A stretch of DNA of 64,000 bases from NCBI GenBank assembly GCA_963773055.1, contig CAVYZL010000006.1, positions 1,612,001 to 1,676,000 on the forward strand, written 5' to 3'. The notes under the pieces were generated by a model. It saw nothing but the letters and a program-made list of their open reading frames with translations, searched no databases and was not told the DNA's origin. Made by a program: the position numbers and the translations under genes. Shown piece after piece: positions 32,611 to 41,126 of this stretch (positions are counted from its first letter, which is position 1; each line of letters begins with the position of its first letter). Source of the DNA: PALSA-612 sp963773055. Its GTDB lineage: Bacteria > Actinomycetota > Thermoleophilia > Gaiellales > Gaiellaceae.

Positions 32611-32639
32611 TTGCAACCGAGACTCCGGGGGCCTAATAT
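32611..32639 (+). promoter_or_regulatory. Sigma-70-type promoter for the small Cys protein
   Basis: TTGCAA, a 17-bp spacer and TAATAT: the most consensus-like promoter I saw in the window. Unlike most others here it leaves a leader of about 35 nt with the ribosome-binding site AGGGGAG before the ATG at 32681. Confidence 0.8.
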
Positions 32640-32680
32640 CGACCCTTGTCACGCACGTCGCAGGCAGTAGAGCAGGGGAG

Positions 32681-32890
32681 ATGGAAGACAACAAACCTAG
32701 AGTAACTTGCGAGGATTGCTATTTTCGTCGCGCCTCCCTCTGCGCACTCCGACTCGACGAGCCGTGCCCGACATTTCGCCATCACGGCCTCGGTGAGCTC
32801 GCCTCGATGCAGCCGCAGCGCCGCCTGATGCCGCGGCCGCTCGACGAGGTTGTTCGGCCGCTCCTCGTCGCTCAGCCGGCCGCGGCCTGA
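32681..32890 (+). CDS. Small cysteine-rich protein (69 aa), probable zinc-ribbon-like
   Basis: A 69-aa protein with four cysteines in the N-terminal half: CEDCYFRRASLCALRLDEPC. The spacing could bind one zinc ion. The C-terminal half is basic and Pro/Leu-rich. It has a strong promoter and a good ribosome-binding site, so it is likely well expressed. Its last 19 bases overlap the end of the convergent aminotransferase gene. No family is recognised. Confidence 0.75.
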   Translation: MEDNKPRVTCEDCYFRRASLCALRLDEPCPTFRHHGLGELASMQPQRRLMPRPLDEVVRPLLVAQPAAA

Positions 32891-33988
32891 AGCCCGCTCC
32901 CGACCGCGCCTGCGAGACGCCCGACCGCCTGATCGAGCTCGTCCGGCGACGCGTAACTGAAGGCGAGGCGCGCTGCCGAGCGGCCGCCACCCGCTCCCGC
33001 ATAGAAGGCGTCGCCCGGGACGAACGTCATCCCGGCAGCCTCCGCGTCGCCGAGCAGCGCGCGCGCGTCCACGCCCTGCGGAAGATCGAGCCAGACGAAG
33101 TACCCGCCATCGGGGCGCGTCCAGGATGCGTCCGGCAGCTCGCGCTCGAGCGCTGAGAGCAGCGCGTCGCGCCGCTCTCGCAGGAGCTCGGAGATGCGGG
33201 CGACGTTTCGGTCCAGCAGCCCGCGGCGGAGAAACTCGAACGCGATCGCCTGCGTCGGGAAAGTCGGGGCGAGATACGTGCTGACGGCTCGTTCCTCCAG
33301 CTCGACCCCGAGCGCTCGTGGCAGCACGAGGTAGCCGACGCGGAGGCCCGGCGCCACGATCTTCGAGAACGACGACGAGTAGAGAACCGACTCGCCGGAC
33401 GCGAGCTCGCAGAGCGACGGCAAGTCCTCGCCTGCGAAGCGCACCAGCCTGTACGGGTCGTCCTCGAGCACGACGAGGCCGTGCTTCGAGGCGACCTCGA
33501 GCAGGCGCCGGCGGCGCTCGAGGCCAATAGTTCGGCCGGTCGGGTTCTGGAACGTCGGCAAGAGGTAGAGGAAGGCCGGTGCGGGGTCGCGACGGAGCTC
33601 CAGCTCGAGCGCGTCCGGGTCGATGCCCTCGGCGTCGTGCGGGACGGCGTTCAGCTCCGCGCCGTGACGCTCGGCGATCACGAGCGCGCGGTCGTACGTC
33701 GGCGCCTCGACGAGCACGCGCCGTTCTTCCGCGTAGCGGGAGACGACGAGATCGAGCGCCTGGAGCGACCCGTTCGTGATCAGGATCTCGCCCGGCTGCA
33801 ACGCCGTGGTGCTCGGCCAGCCACTCACGTAGCGGCTCATAGCCGCCGACGGGACCGTCGTTGAGCAGCGTGGCGCCGTCTCGCTCGAGAACCTCCCTCG
33901 CGCAGTCGGCGAGCTCGGAGGTCGCGAGCAGCTCCGGCGCCGGCACGCCGCGGGAGAGCGAGATCGTCTGCACCGGGCCAGCCTGCAC
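32872..33988 (-). CDS. PLP-dependent aminotransferase (LysN/ARO8-like), frameshifted
   Basis: Class I/II aminotransferase. Two frames join if one T is removed from the TT at 33800-33801, giving GVQPGEILITNGS and 371 aa. Motifs are GGYEPLREWLAEHHGV, LPTFQNPTGRTI, the PLP lysine in SSSFSKIVAPGLRVGYLVLP, and a C-terminal PDGGYFVWLDLP. Close families are 2-aminoadipate and aromatic aminotransferases; the specificity is not fixed by sequence. The GTG start overlaps the sucD stop, so it is the last gene of the suc operon. Confidence 0.87.
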
Positions 33989-34867
33989 TAGACGAGCGTA
34001 GCGGCGACCTCGGCGACGAGCTGCGCCGTCTCGGTCGGCGTCGTGCCGACGCGGATCCCACAGCCCTCGAGGACCGCCTTCTTGCCCTGCGCCGTGCCCG
34101 AGGAGCCGGAGATGATGGCGCCCGCGTGGCCCATCGTCTTGCCGGGAGGGGCCGTGAAGCCGGCGATGTACGAGACGACGGGCTTCGTCATCTCGGCCTC
34201 GACGAAGCGTGCGGCCTTCTCCTCCTCGTCGCCGCCGATCTCGCCCACGAGCACGACGATCTCCGTCTCGTCGTCCGCCTCGAAATGCCTCAGGATGTCC
34301 ACGAAGGACGAGCCGACGACGGGATCGCCGCCGATGCCGACGATCGTCGAGTTGCCGAGGCCGAGCTGCGTGAGCTCGTGCCCGATCTGGTACGTGAGCG
34401 TGCCCGAGCGCGACACGAGCCCGACAGAGCCCTCGGAGAAGATCTCGGCCGGGATGATCCCCACGTTCGCCTTGCCCGGCGAGAGGACGCCCGGACAGTT
34501 GGGGCCGATCATCGTCACGCCACGCGGCTTGAAGTACGCGTACGCGGCGAGCATGTCGTGCGCGGGGACGCCCTCCGTCACGCAGATCACCGTTCCGACG
34601 CCGGCGTCGACCGCTTCGTAGATCGCATCCGCGGCGAACCGGGCCGGGCACGAAGACGAGCGCCGTGTTCGCGCCACGCTCGGCGACAGCCTCCGCGACC
34701 GTGTCGAAGACCGGCACGCCGTCGACGTCTTCCCCGCCCTTTCCCGGCGTGACGCCCGCGACGAGATTCGTCCCGTATGCCTTGTTGCGGCCCGCGTGGA
34801 ACGAGCCCTCGCGACCGGTGAGCCCCTGGACGACGAGGCGCGTCTCACGATCGACGACGATCGCCAT
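33988..34867 (-). CDS. sucD: Succinyl-CoA synthetase alpha subunit, frameshifted
   Basis: Alpha subunit that carries the phosphohistidine. Removing one base from the run at 34644-34645 gives ALVFVPARFAADAIYEAV and a normal 292-aa protein. Motifs are VVQGLTGREGSFHA, IGPNCPGVLSPGKANVGI and the active-site histidine in TMGHAGAIISGSSGTA. It pairs with SucC two genes upstream to make ATP or GTP from succinyl-CoA. The ATG overlaps the stop of the inserted methyltransferase gene. Confidence 0.93.
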
Positions 34868-35511
34868 CAGCGCACCGTCCCGCGGAGGAGGATCTTCGTG
34901 TCGACGTAGTCCTCACCGTCGAGAGCGTCGCCGAGCAGGCCCCGAACGCGGTTCGCCTCCTCGCCGACGCAACCCGTGCGCAGCAGCCACTCGTCCACGG
35001 GGCGCCGCTTGTCCGCGAACGCGACCTCGTCCACGTCGAGGCTCGCTTCCTGGAACAGTGCGCGCCACTCCTCCTCGGTGTACGCGCGGACGTGCGTGGG
35101 GTCACGGAGCCGCTCCGCCTCCTCGACCGCCTCGCTGCGAAACACGGTGTCCTCGACGACGACGGTGCTCCGCGCGACGCGCGCCATCTCCGCGACGGCC
35201 GCCTGGACGTCCTCGAAGTGGTGCGGCGCGATGCGCGAGACGACCGCGTCGAAGCTGCCGTCCGCAAAGGGAAGCTGCTCGGCGGAGCAGACGACGTCGG
35301 GCTGCATGCCGCGCGCCAAGTCCGCCGTCACCACCCTGCACCCTGCCTTGCGCAGCGCTCGAGCCGTGTGCCCGCCACCGGTCGCCACGTCGAGAACGGT
35401 GACGCCCGTGCCGGCCCCACACCAGGCGACGACGAGATCGAGATCGTCACCCGCCGCGTGCTCGGCCGCGCGGCGGTAGAGCGGCGCGCGTGCGCTCCAC
35501 ACCTCGCTCAT
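34867..35511 (-). CDS. Class I SAM-dependent methyltransferase
   Basis: A 214-aa protein with a standard methyltransferase domain: motif I VLDVATGGGHTARAL, then QLPFADGSFDAVVSRIAPHHF and VVVEDTVF. It resembles UbiE/COQ5-like Methyltransf_11 proteins. It sits between sucC and sucD with an ATGA overlap on one side and a TGATG overlap on the other. Substrate unknown; nothing in the protein connects it to succinyl-CoA synthetase. Confidence 0.88.
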   Translation of the reverse strand: MSEVWSARAPLYRRAAEHAAGDDLDLVVAWCGAGTGVTVLDVATGGGHTARALRKAGCRVVTADLARGMQPDVVCSAEQLPFADGSFDAVVSRIAPHHFEDVQAAVAEMARVARSTVVVEDTVFRSEAVEEAERLRDPTHVRAYTEEEWRALFQEASLDVDEVAFADKRRPVDEWLLRTGCVGEEANRVRGLLGDALDGEDYVDTKILLRGTVR

Positions 35512-36650
35512 GCGGCCAGCTCCACGGCGCGCTTCGCCGCCTCGAGCATCGTCGGCTCCACGTGGACGTTCGGAGGCGCGGCCTCGGCGAGCAGCCGGCG
35601 CGCCTCCTCGGCGTTCGTGCCGTCGAGCCGCACGACGATCGGAAGGTCGATCGACATCTGGGACAGCGCCTGGAGGATGCCGCGCGCGACCTCGTCGCAG
35701 CGGGTGATGCCTCCGAAGACGTTGAAGAGGATCGAGCGCACCTGTGGATCGGCGGTGATCACCCCCAGCGCGTCGACGACTCCTTGCGCGTCCCCACCGC
35801 CGCCGAGATCGCAGAAGTTCGCCGCTCGGCCGCCGGCGAGACCGACGACGTCCAGCGTCGACATCACGAGACCGGCGCCGTTGCCGAGAATCCCGACCTC
35901 GCCGTCGAGCTTGACGTATGTCACGTCCTTCGCGCGCGCGGCCCTCTCCTCGGCCGGATATGCCTCGAGGTCCCGCATCTCGGCGATGTCCGGATGGCGG
36001 AAGAGGGCGTTGTCGTCGATCGTGAGCTTCGAGTCGAGCGCGCGCACCTCGCCCTCGGGCGTGACGATCAGCGGATTGACTTCGCAGAGCATCGCGTCGC
36101 ACTCGACGAAGCACGCGTAGAGGCGGCCCGCGATCGCCGCCACCTGCTTCTGCTCCTCGGCGTCCTCGATTCCCGCACCGAACACAAGCGCGCGGCCGTG
36201 CCACGGCTGGAAGCCTTCCTGGGGGTCGACGTGCAGGCGCACGAGGCTCCCCGGGCTCGACGCTGCGACCTCCTCGATGTCCACGCCGCCCTGCGTGGTG
36301 AACATGTAGAGCGGCTTCTTCTCCCCACGGTCGAAGGTGAGCGAGAGGTAGTACTCGCGCTCGATGTCGGACGCGTTCTCGATCCAGAGCCGGCGCACGA
36401 CATGCCCGTTGATGTCCATGTCGATGATCGCCGCCGCGTGCTCTTTCGCCTCCTCCGGTGAGGCGGCGAGCTTGATGCCTCCGGCCTTGCCACGGCCGCC
36501 GGTCAGAACCTGGGCCTTGACGACGACCTCGCCGCCGAGCTCCTGTGCCGCGTTAAATGCCTCGTCGGGGGAGGTCGCCACGCGGCCGTCCGAGACCGGG
36601 ATCCCGAACCGGGCGAACAGCTCCTTGCCCTGGTGCTCGTACAGGTCCAC
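35508..36650 (-). CDS. sucC: Succinyl-CoA synthetase beta subunit
   Basis: A 380-aa ATP-grasp subunit. Motifs are the opening YEHQGKELFARFGIPV, VVVKAQVLTGGRGKAGGI, LCEVNPLIVTPEGEV, DSKLTIDDNALFRHP and VFGGITRCDEVA. The start is GTG, 8 nt after a TAGGTT -10 box, so it begins the transcript sucC-methyltransferase-sucD-aminotransferase. Confidence 0.95.
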   Translation of the reverse strand: MDLYEHQGKELFARFGIPVSDGRVATSPDEAFNAAQELGGEVVVKAQVLTGGRGKAGGIKLAASPEEAKEHAAAIIDMDINGHVVRRLWIENASDIEREYYLSLTFDRGEKKPLYMFTTQGGVDIEEVAASSPGSLVRLHVDPQEGFQPWHGRALVFGAGIEDAEEQKQVAAIAGRLYACFVECDAMLCEVNPLIVTPEGEVRALDSKLTIDDNALFRHPDIAEMRDLEAYPAEERAARAKDVTYVKLDGEVGILGNGAGLVMSTLDVVGLAGGRAANFCDLGGGGDAQGVVDALGVITADPQVRSILFNVFGGITRCDEVARGILQALSQMSIDLPIVVRLDGTNAEEARRLLAEAAPPNVHVEPTMLEAAKRAVELAA

Positions 36651-36658
36651 GGCCGCGC

Positions 36659-36664
36659 AACCTA
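36659..36664 (-). promoter_or_regulatory. -10 box (TAGGTT) for the suc operon
   Basis: TAGGTT on the minus strand, 8 nt before the sucC GTG. Confidence 0.5.
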
Positions 36665-36690
36665 CCAGCGCTGAACCGGACGGACGGCGC

Positions 36691-37482
36691 TCAGCGGATC
36701 TCGTCGATCTCGGCCACGAAGCGGGTCGAGGGCTTCGGGTCGGCGCCGCAACTTGCGGGCAGCAGCGGCCCGGCGACCTCCTCCACCCTCACCCGCGCGA
36801 CGCCCTTCGCGAAGGCCACCTCGACGACCTGGCCGTCGTCGCCGACGGCACGGACGTCACGGATACCGTCAAGCGAGAGCGCGTGGCGGACGGCCGCGTC
36901 CGCAGCTTGCTCGCGTGGCGAATCGATCGTCCGGCCGCGGTAGAAGCGAAGCGGGATTCGGCCCTCGGCGACGGCGGCGGACACCTCCCCTGCCGCTTCG
37001 GGCGCCACGCGCCCGAGCTGCACGCCGCTCGGGAGGACGAGGACGTTCGCGGCGAACCGGTGACCACCCTGATGTGAGGACTGCCACACGCTTTCCTCCC
37101 CGAGCTTCTCGGCCAGCGCGTCGAAGACAACCGGGCCGAGGCGGGCGCAGCACGGATCGCGCCGTCCGTGGGTGCAGACGAGCAGGAGCGATCCGTCGAC
37201 GCGATCACGCTGGCTCGAGACGCGGCCGCGATAGAGAGCGCCACCGTCCGGCGTCACATCTGCGTAGTACACGCTCCGCATGCTGCCGCGCCGGTTCGGC
37301 CGCCTGATCAGCAGCACCCGTCCGTCGAACGCCGCGGCCACCTCGCTGTCGCCGGCTTCGAGCGGCGTGTCCTCTAGCGCGTCGCGCCCCCACCGGCCGC
37401 GGTGCTCGAGCATGAGGAAGCGCTGCGCAGTCGTCGCCGTGCCGGCGAGCGGCTCGCCGGCGGACAGCGCGCTGCAGGTCAA
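36691..37482 (-). CDS. Sucrase/ferredoxin-like protein (thioredoxin-like [2Fe-2S] fold)
   Basis: A 263-aa protein of the sucrase/ferredoxin-like group (relatives of yeast Aim32/Apd1). The cluster-binding part shows LLVCTHGRRDPCCARLG, and the second ligand segment is SHQGGHRFAANVLVLP. It probably binds a [2Fe-2S] cluster and acts in redox or iron homeostasis. The TTG start overlaps the stop of the biotin carboxylase gene, so it is co-transcribed. Confidence 0.85.
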   Translation of the reverse strand: MTCSALSAGEPLAGTATTAQRFLMLEHRGRWGRDALEDTPLEAGDSEVAAAFDGRVLLIRRPNRRGSMRSVYYADVTPDGGALYRGRVSSQRDRVDGSLLLVCTHGRRDPCCARLGPVVFDALAEKLGEESVWQSSHQGGHRFAANVLVLPSGVQLGRVAPEAAGEVSAAVAEGRIPLRFYRGRTIDSPREQAADAAVRHALSLDGIRDVRAVGDDGQVVEVAFAKGVARVRVEEVAGPLLPASCGADPKPSTRFVAEIDEIR

Positions 37483-39251
37483 GTGGGTGTCTCCTCCGCC
37501 TCAACCGTGCAGATGACATGGCCGGCAGCGATCGCCTGGCCTGAGACGACCCCGAGCGACGCGACGAGGCCGTCCCGGTGAGCGCGGATCTCGTTCTCCA
37601 TCTTCATCGCCTCAACGATGCAGATCACGTCACCGGCGGACACGCGCTCGCCGTCGCCGACACGCACCTCGAGCACGGTGCCTTGCATCGGGCTCGTCAC
37701 CGCATGCGCGGCCGCGCCCGACCGTCCGCGCGACGAGACACGCTCGTGCCGTCGTCGAGCGAGCTCCATGAACGGCGGCTCCGGCTCCAGCACGCGGACG
37801 TCGAGGCGGCGCCCGTCGATCTCGACGGGCACGACGAGCGGCCGCAGGCGACCGTCCGACGCGGCGGCTACCGTTGTCTCATGAGACAACTGCGCCGCTT
37901 CCTTCGCCAGCTCCTCGGACTCGACAACGCCCCGGCACGTACCCGCCTCGATGAAGCACGGATGGCGAAGCAGAGCACGGTGGAAGCCGAGCAGCGTCAT
38001 CAGGCCGCCGATCTCGTACTCGTCCAGCGCTCTCAGCATGCGGTGTCGCGCGTGCTCGCGGTCGACCCCGAGCACGACGAGCTTGGCGACGAGCGGATCG
38101 TAGTGCCCTCCGACCTCCGCCCCCACCTCGACGCCGGAGTCGACGCGTACGCCTGGCCCAGCCGGCTCGCGGTAGCTCGCGATCCGCCCGGGCGTCGGGA
38201 GGAACCCCTGTGAGGGATCCTCCGCATTGATCCGACACTCGATCGCGTGGCCTCGCAGAGACACGTCCTCCTGTGCGATCGAGAGCGGCTCGCCGGCCGC
38301 GATCAGCACCTGCTCGCGCACGAGGTCGAGCCCCGTGACGAGCTCCGTGACCGTGTGCTCGACCTGGATGCGGGTGTTCATCTCGAGGAAGAAGTACTCC
38401 CCGTCGCGGGAGAGCAGGCCCTCGATCGTCCCGGCAGATCGGTAACCGGCCGCGCGCGCCGCGTCGACGGCGATCGCGCCGATCCTGGCCCGGAGGTCGT
38501 CGTCGACTGCGGCTGACGGCGTCTCCTCGACGAGCTTCTGGTGCCGCCGCTGGATCGTGCACTCGCGTTCGCCGAGGTGGATCACGTGTCCGTGAGCGTC
38601 GGCGAGCACCTGCACCTCGATGTGACGTGGGTCGTCGAGGTAACGCTCGACGTAGACGGCGGCATCGGCGAAGTACGCCTCGCCCTCGCGACTCGCCGAC
38701 TCGAACGCGTCCTGCACGTCGGCGGGCGAGTAGACGATCTTGAGCCCCTTGCCCCCGCCACCGGCCGACGCCTTGATCGCGATCGGCCACCCGATCTGCT
38801 CGGCCGCCGCGAGAACGTCCTCGGCCGACGTCGCGGGCTCGGTCGTTCCGGGAACGACGGGGACGCCGGCGGCCTTCATCGCCGTCCGCGCTGCCGTCTT
38901 GTTTCCCATCAGCTCGATCGCTTCCGGTGGCGGGCCGATCCACACGAGCCCTGCCTCTTCGACGGCGCGCGCGAAAGTCGCGTTCTCGGCCAGGAAGCCG
39001 TAGCCGGGGTGCACGGCCTCGGCGCCGGCGCGCCCCGCGGTCTCGATCAGACGCTCCATGTCGAGATAGCTCGCTGCCGCGGGCGGGGGGCCGATGAGGA
39101 AAGCTTCGTCGGCGACGCGCGTGTGCAGCGCTCCGCGGTCGGCCTCGGAGTAGACGGCGACCGTGCCGATGCCCAGCTCTCGGAGCGTCCGGAAGATCCG
39201 GATCGCGATCTCGCCTCGGTTGGCGACAAGCACGCGGGAGAACGGGGTCAC
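37479..39251 (-). CDS. accA3: Acyl-CoA carboxylase alpha chain: biotin carboxylase fused to BCCP
   Basis: A 590-aa protein. The biotin carboxylase part starts VLVANRGEIAIRIFRTLRELG and has the ATP-grasp motif SAGGGGKGLKIV, HLGERECTIQRRHQK and FLEMNTRIQVEHTVTE. The C-terminal biotinyl domain ends with SPMQGTVLEV and the biotin lysine in VEAMKMENEI. With the carboxyltransferase at 45532 it would make malonyl- or methylmalonyl-CoA. The GTG start lies 22 bases from the divergent pgsA ATG. Confidence 0.93.
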   Translation of the reverse strand: MTPFSRVLVANRGEIAIRIFRTLRELGIGTVAVYSEADRGALHTRVADEAFLIGPPPAAASYLDMERLIETAGRAGAEAVHPGYGFLAENATFARAVEEAGLVWIGPPPEAIELMGNKTAARTAMKAAGVPVVPGTTEPATSAEDVLAAAEQIGWPIAIKASAGGGGKGLKIVYSPADVQDAFESASREGEAYFADAAVYVERYLDDPRHIEVQVLADAHGHVIHLGERECTIQRRHQKLVEETPSAAVDDDLRARIGAIAVDAARAAGYRSAGTIEGLLSRDGEYFFLEMNTRIQVEHTVTELVTGLDLVREQVLIAAGEPLSIAQEDVSLRGHAIECRINAEDPSQGFLPTPGRIASYREPAGPGVRVDSGVEVGAEVGGHYDPLVAKLVVLGVDREHARHRMLRALDEYEIGGLMTLLGFHRALLRHPCFIEAGTCRGVVESEELAKEAAQLSHETTVAAASDGRLRPLVVPVEIDGRRLDVRVLEPEPPFMELARRRHERVSSRGRSGAAAHAVTSPMQGTVLEVRVGDGERVSAGDVICIVEAMKMENEIRAHRDGLVASLGVVSGQAIAAGHVICTVEAEETPT

Positions 39252-39272
39252 ACCGCCTATTCTCTCCGAGAG

Positions 39273-39815
39273 ATGAGCCTCGCCGACCAGCTGACGGTTG
39301 CCCGAGCCGCCGCGGTCGTCGTCGTGATCATTCTCTTTCAGTCGGGACTGGAGCACGCGGAGTACTGGGCGACCGCCGTCTTCGCCGCCGCCATGGCGAC
39401 GGATCAGGTCGACGGTTGGCTCGCGCGGCGCCAGGGCAAGAGCTCGGCGCTCGGATCCGTGCTCGACCCCGTCGCCGACAAGATCCTCGTCGTCGCGATG
39501 CTGATCATGGTCGTCGGCGCCGGCGTGTTCCCTGCCTGGATGGTGGCGCTGATCGTCGCGCGCGAGTTCCTCGTCTCGGGCCTTCGTCTCGCAGCCATCG
39601 AGCGCGGCGTCGTGATCCCGGCGCGAGACCTCGCGAAGCTGAAGACCTGGGTGCAGGCGATCGCTGCAACGATCGGCGGGCTCGTCGCGGCAGGCGCATG
39701 GAACGACGACGTCGCCTGGTGGGCGCTTCTCGTCGCGCTCGTGTTCACGTGGGTCTCCGGCATCGACTACGCGCGGGCAGCGCCCGCGCTGCTCCGAAGC
39801 CGGCCCGCGGGCTAG
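39273..39815 (+). CDS. pgsA: CDP-diacylglycerol--glycerol-3-phosphate 3-phosphatidyltransferase
   Basis: A 180-aa integral membrane enzyme of phosphatidylglycerol synthesis. The CDP-alcohol phosphotransferase motif is complete: DQVDGWLARRQGKSSALG followed by SVLDPVADK, with both metal-binding aspartate pairs. There are five or so hydrophobic segments. TATTCT lies 9 nt before the ATG. It is convergent with the small gene at 39812, with stops overlapping by 4 bases. Confidence 0.9.
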   Translation: MSLADQLTVARAAAVVVVIILFQSGLEHAEYWATAVFAAAMATDQVDGWLARRQGKSSALGSVLDPVADKILVVAMLIMVVGAGVFPAWMVALIVAREFLVSGLRLAAIERGVVIPARDLAKLKTWVQAIAATIGGLVAAGAWNDDVAWWALLVALVFTWVSGIDYARAAPALLRSRPAG

Positions 39816-40003
39816 GGAGGGTCGGCGGACAACGGCCCGCCCTGATCGGCGTCTCCGACGCCCTCCCGGACACCCGCCTCCCACCAGGAGCTCGAATCGC
39901 CTCCCCGCCGTGAACCGAGCGCGCGCAGCGCCGCCTCGACCGCGGCGCGCTCCTCCGCGCTCGGCTCGGGAACGATCTCGAGCTCGGAACCGCCGTCAGG
40001 CAT
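39812..40003 (-). CDS. Small protein, possible acyl-CoA carboxylase epsilon-like subunit
   Basis: A 63-aa protein with EPSAEERAAVEAALRALG and SSSWWEAGVREGV. The helix-plus-Trp pattern resembles the small epsilon subunits of actinobacterial acyl-CoA carboxylases. The alpha and beta chains are encoded 0.5 and 5.5 kb away. The ATG lies within the end of the ABC ATPase gene (8-nt overlap). The epsilon assignment is a weak inference from short similarity. Confidence 0.5.
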   Translation of the reverse strand: MPDGGSELEIVPEPSAEERAAVEAALRALGSRRGGDSSSWWEAGVREGVGDADQGGPLSADPP

Positions 40004-41126
40004 CGGCAGCGAAGAGCACGAGCGCCTTGTCCGGGAACACCACTGTCACCTCGTCCCCGGCGGCCGCCGCGCGAGCCGGATCCGTGCGCACGCGCACGCG
40101 GGTCTCGCCGACGACGATCTCGTGGTCCACGCTGTCCCCGCGGAACGCCGGTGTACGGACGACGCCGCGCCAGCGATTCGGGCCCGGCTCTCCGTTCGCA
40201 GGCTCGAGACCGAGCTCTTCGGCGCGCACGACGACAACGACCTCTGCACCAGCCGGATACCCGTCGCCATCCGACGTCAGGAGGACGCCATCGAGGGTGC
40301 GGACGAGCCGCCTTCCGTTTTTCCGCTCTTCGATCACGCCCCGCAGCAGGTTCGAGACGCCGATGAACTCCGCGACGAACCGCGTCGACGGCGTCGCGTA
40401 GATCTCGCGGGGCGTGCCGACCTGCGCGATGCGTCCTTCCTCCATGACGCCGATCACGCTCGACATCGCAAGCGCCTCCTCCTGGTCGTGCGTGACATAG
40501 ACGGTCGTCACGCCGAGCACCTGTTGGAGACGCGTCAGCTCGAAGCACATCTCGGCCCGAAGCTTGGCGTCGATGCTCGACAGCGGCTCGTCGAGCAGAA
40601 GCAGCGGAGGCTCCGTGACGAGGGCGCGCGCGAGCGCGAGCCGTTGCTGCTGGCCTCCCGAGAGATCGGTCGCGGGACGGGCGCCGAGGCCCTCGAGCCT
40701 GACGAGCGAGAGCAGCCGCTCGACCCGTTCCCGGATCGCCGGGCGCGAGAGGCGGCGTGCCCTCGGCACGACTGTCAGCGGAAAGGCGACGTTGTCGTAG
40801 ACGCTCATGTGCGGCCAGATCGCGTACGACTGGAAGACCATCCCGAGCCCGCGCTCGTTCGCCCGCACGCGCGTGCCGCGAGTGGACGAGAAGAGCACGC
40901 GGCCGGCGACGGTGATCTCGCCCTCGTCGGGCGTCTCGACGCCGGCGATCGAGCGCAGGATCGTCGTCTTCCCGCAGCCCGAAGGCCCGAGGAGCGTGAA
41001 CAGCTCTCCTGGCCGTACTGAGAACGAGACGTCGTCGACCGCGACGATTAGGCCTTTGGCGGCGCCGTGCCGGTCAGGGAAGCTCTTCGACAGCCGATCG
41101 ACGACAAGCAGCGAGTCGTGCGTCAT
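39996..41126 (-). CDS. ABC transporter ATP-binding protein (FbpC/PotA-like)
   Basis: A 376-aa importer ATPase: Walker A GPSGCGKTT, signature LSGGQQQRLALARAL, Walker B LLLLDEPLSSID and H-loop VYVTHDQEEA. A C-terminal TOBE domain follows (GVSNLLRGVIEE onward). Together with the next gene (two fused permease domains) and the divergent binding protein it forms a Fe(3+)/sulfate/spermidine-type importer. The ATG overlaps the permease stop. Confidence 0.92.
   Translation of the reverse strand: MTHDSLLVVDRLSKSFPDRHGAAKGLIVAVDDVSFSVRPGELFTLLGPSGCGKTTILRSIAGVETPDEGEITVAGRVLFSSTRGTRVRANERGLGMVFQSYAIWPHMSVYDNVAFPLTVVPRARRLSRPAIRERVERLLSLVRLEGLGARPATDLSGGQQQRLALARALVTEPPLLLLDEPLSSIDAKLRAEMCFELTRLQQVLGVTTVYVTHDQEEALAMSSVIGVMEEGRIAQVGTPREIYATPSTRFVAEFIGVSNLLRGVIEERKNGRRLVRTLDGVLLTSDGDGYPAGAEVVVVVRAEELGLEPANGEPGPNRWRGVVRTPAFRGDSVDHEIVVGETRVRVRTDPARAAAAGDEVTVVFPDKALVLFAADA

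Noticed and set aside
32633..34867. A 744-codon open frame that seems to fuse the start of sucD, the start of an aminotransferase and unknown sequence
   Set aside because: It arises only because two frameshifts put the 5' ends of sucD and the aminotransferase in one frame. The correct 3' parts are in other frames and the intermediate sequence has no family resemblance.
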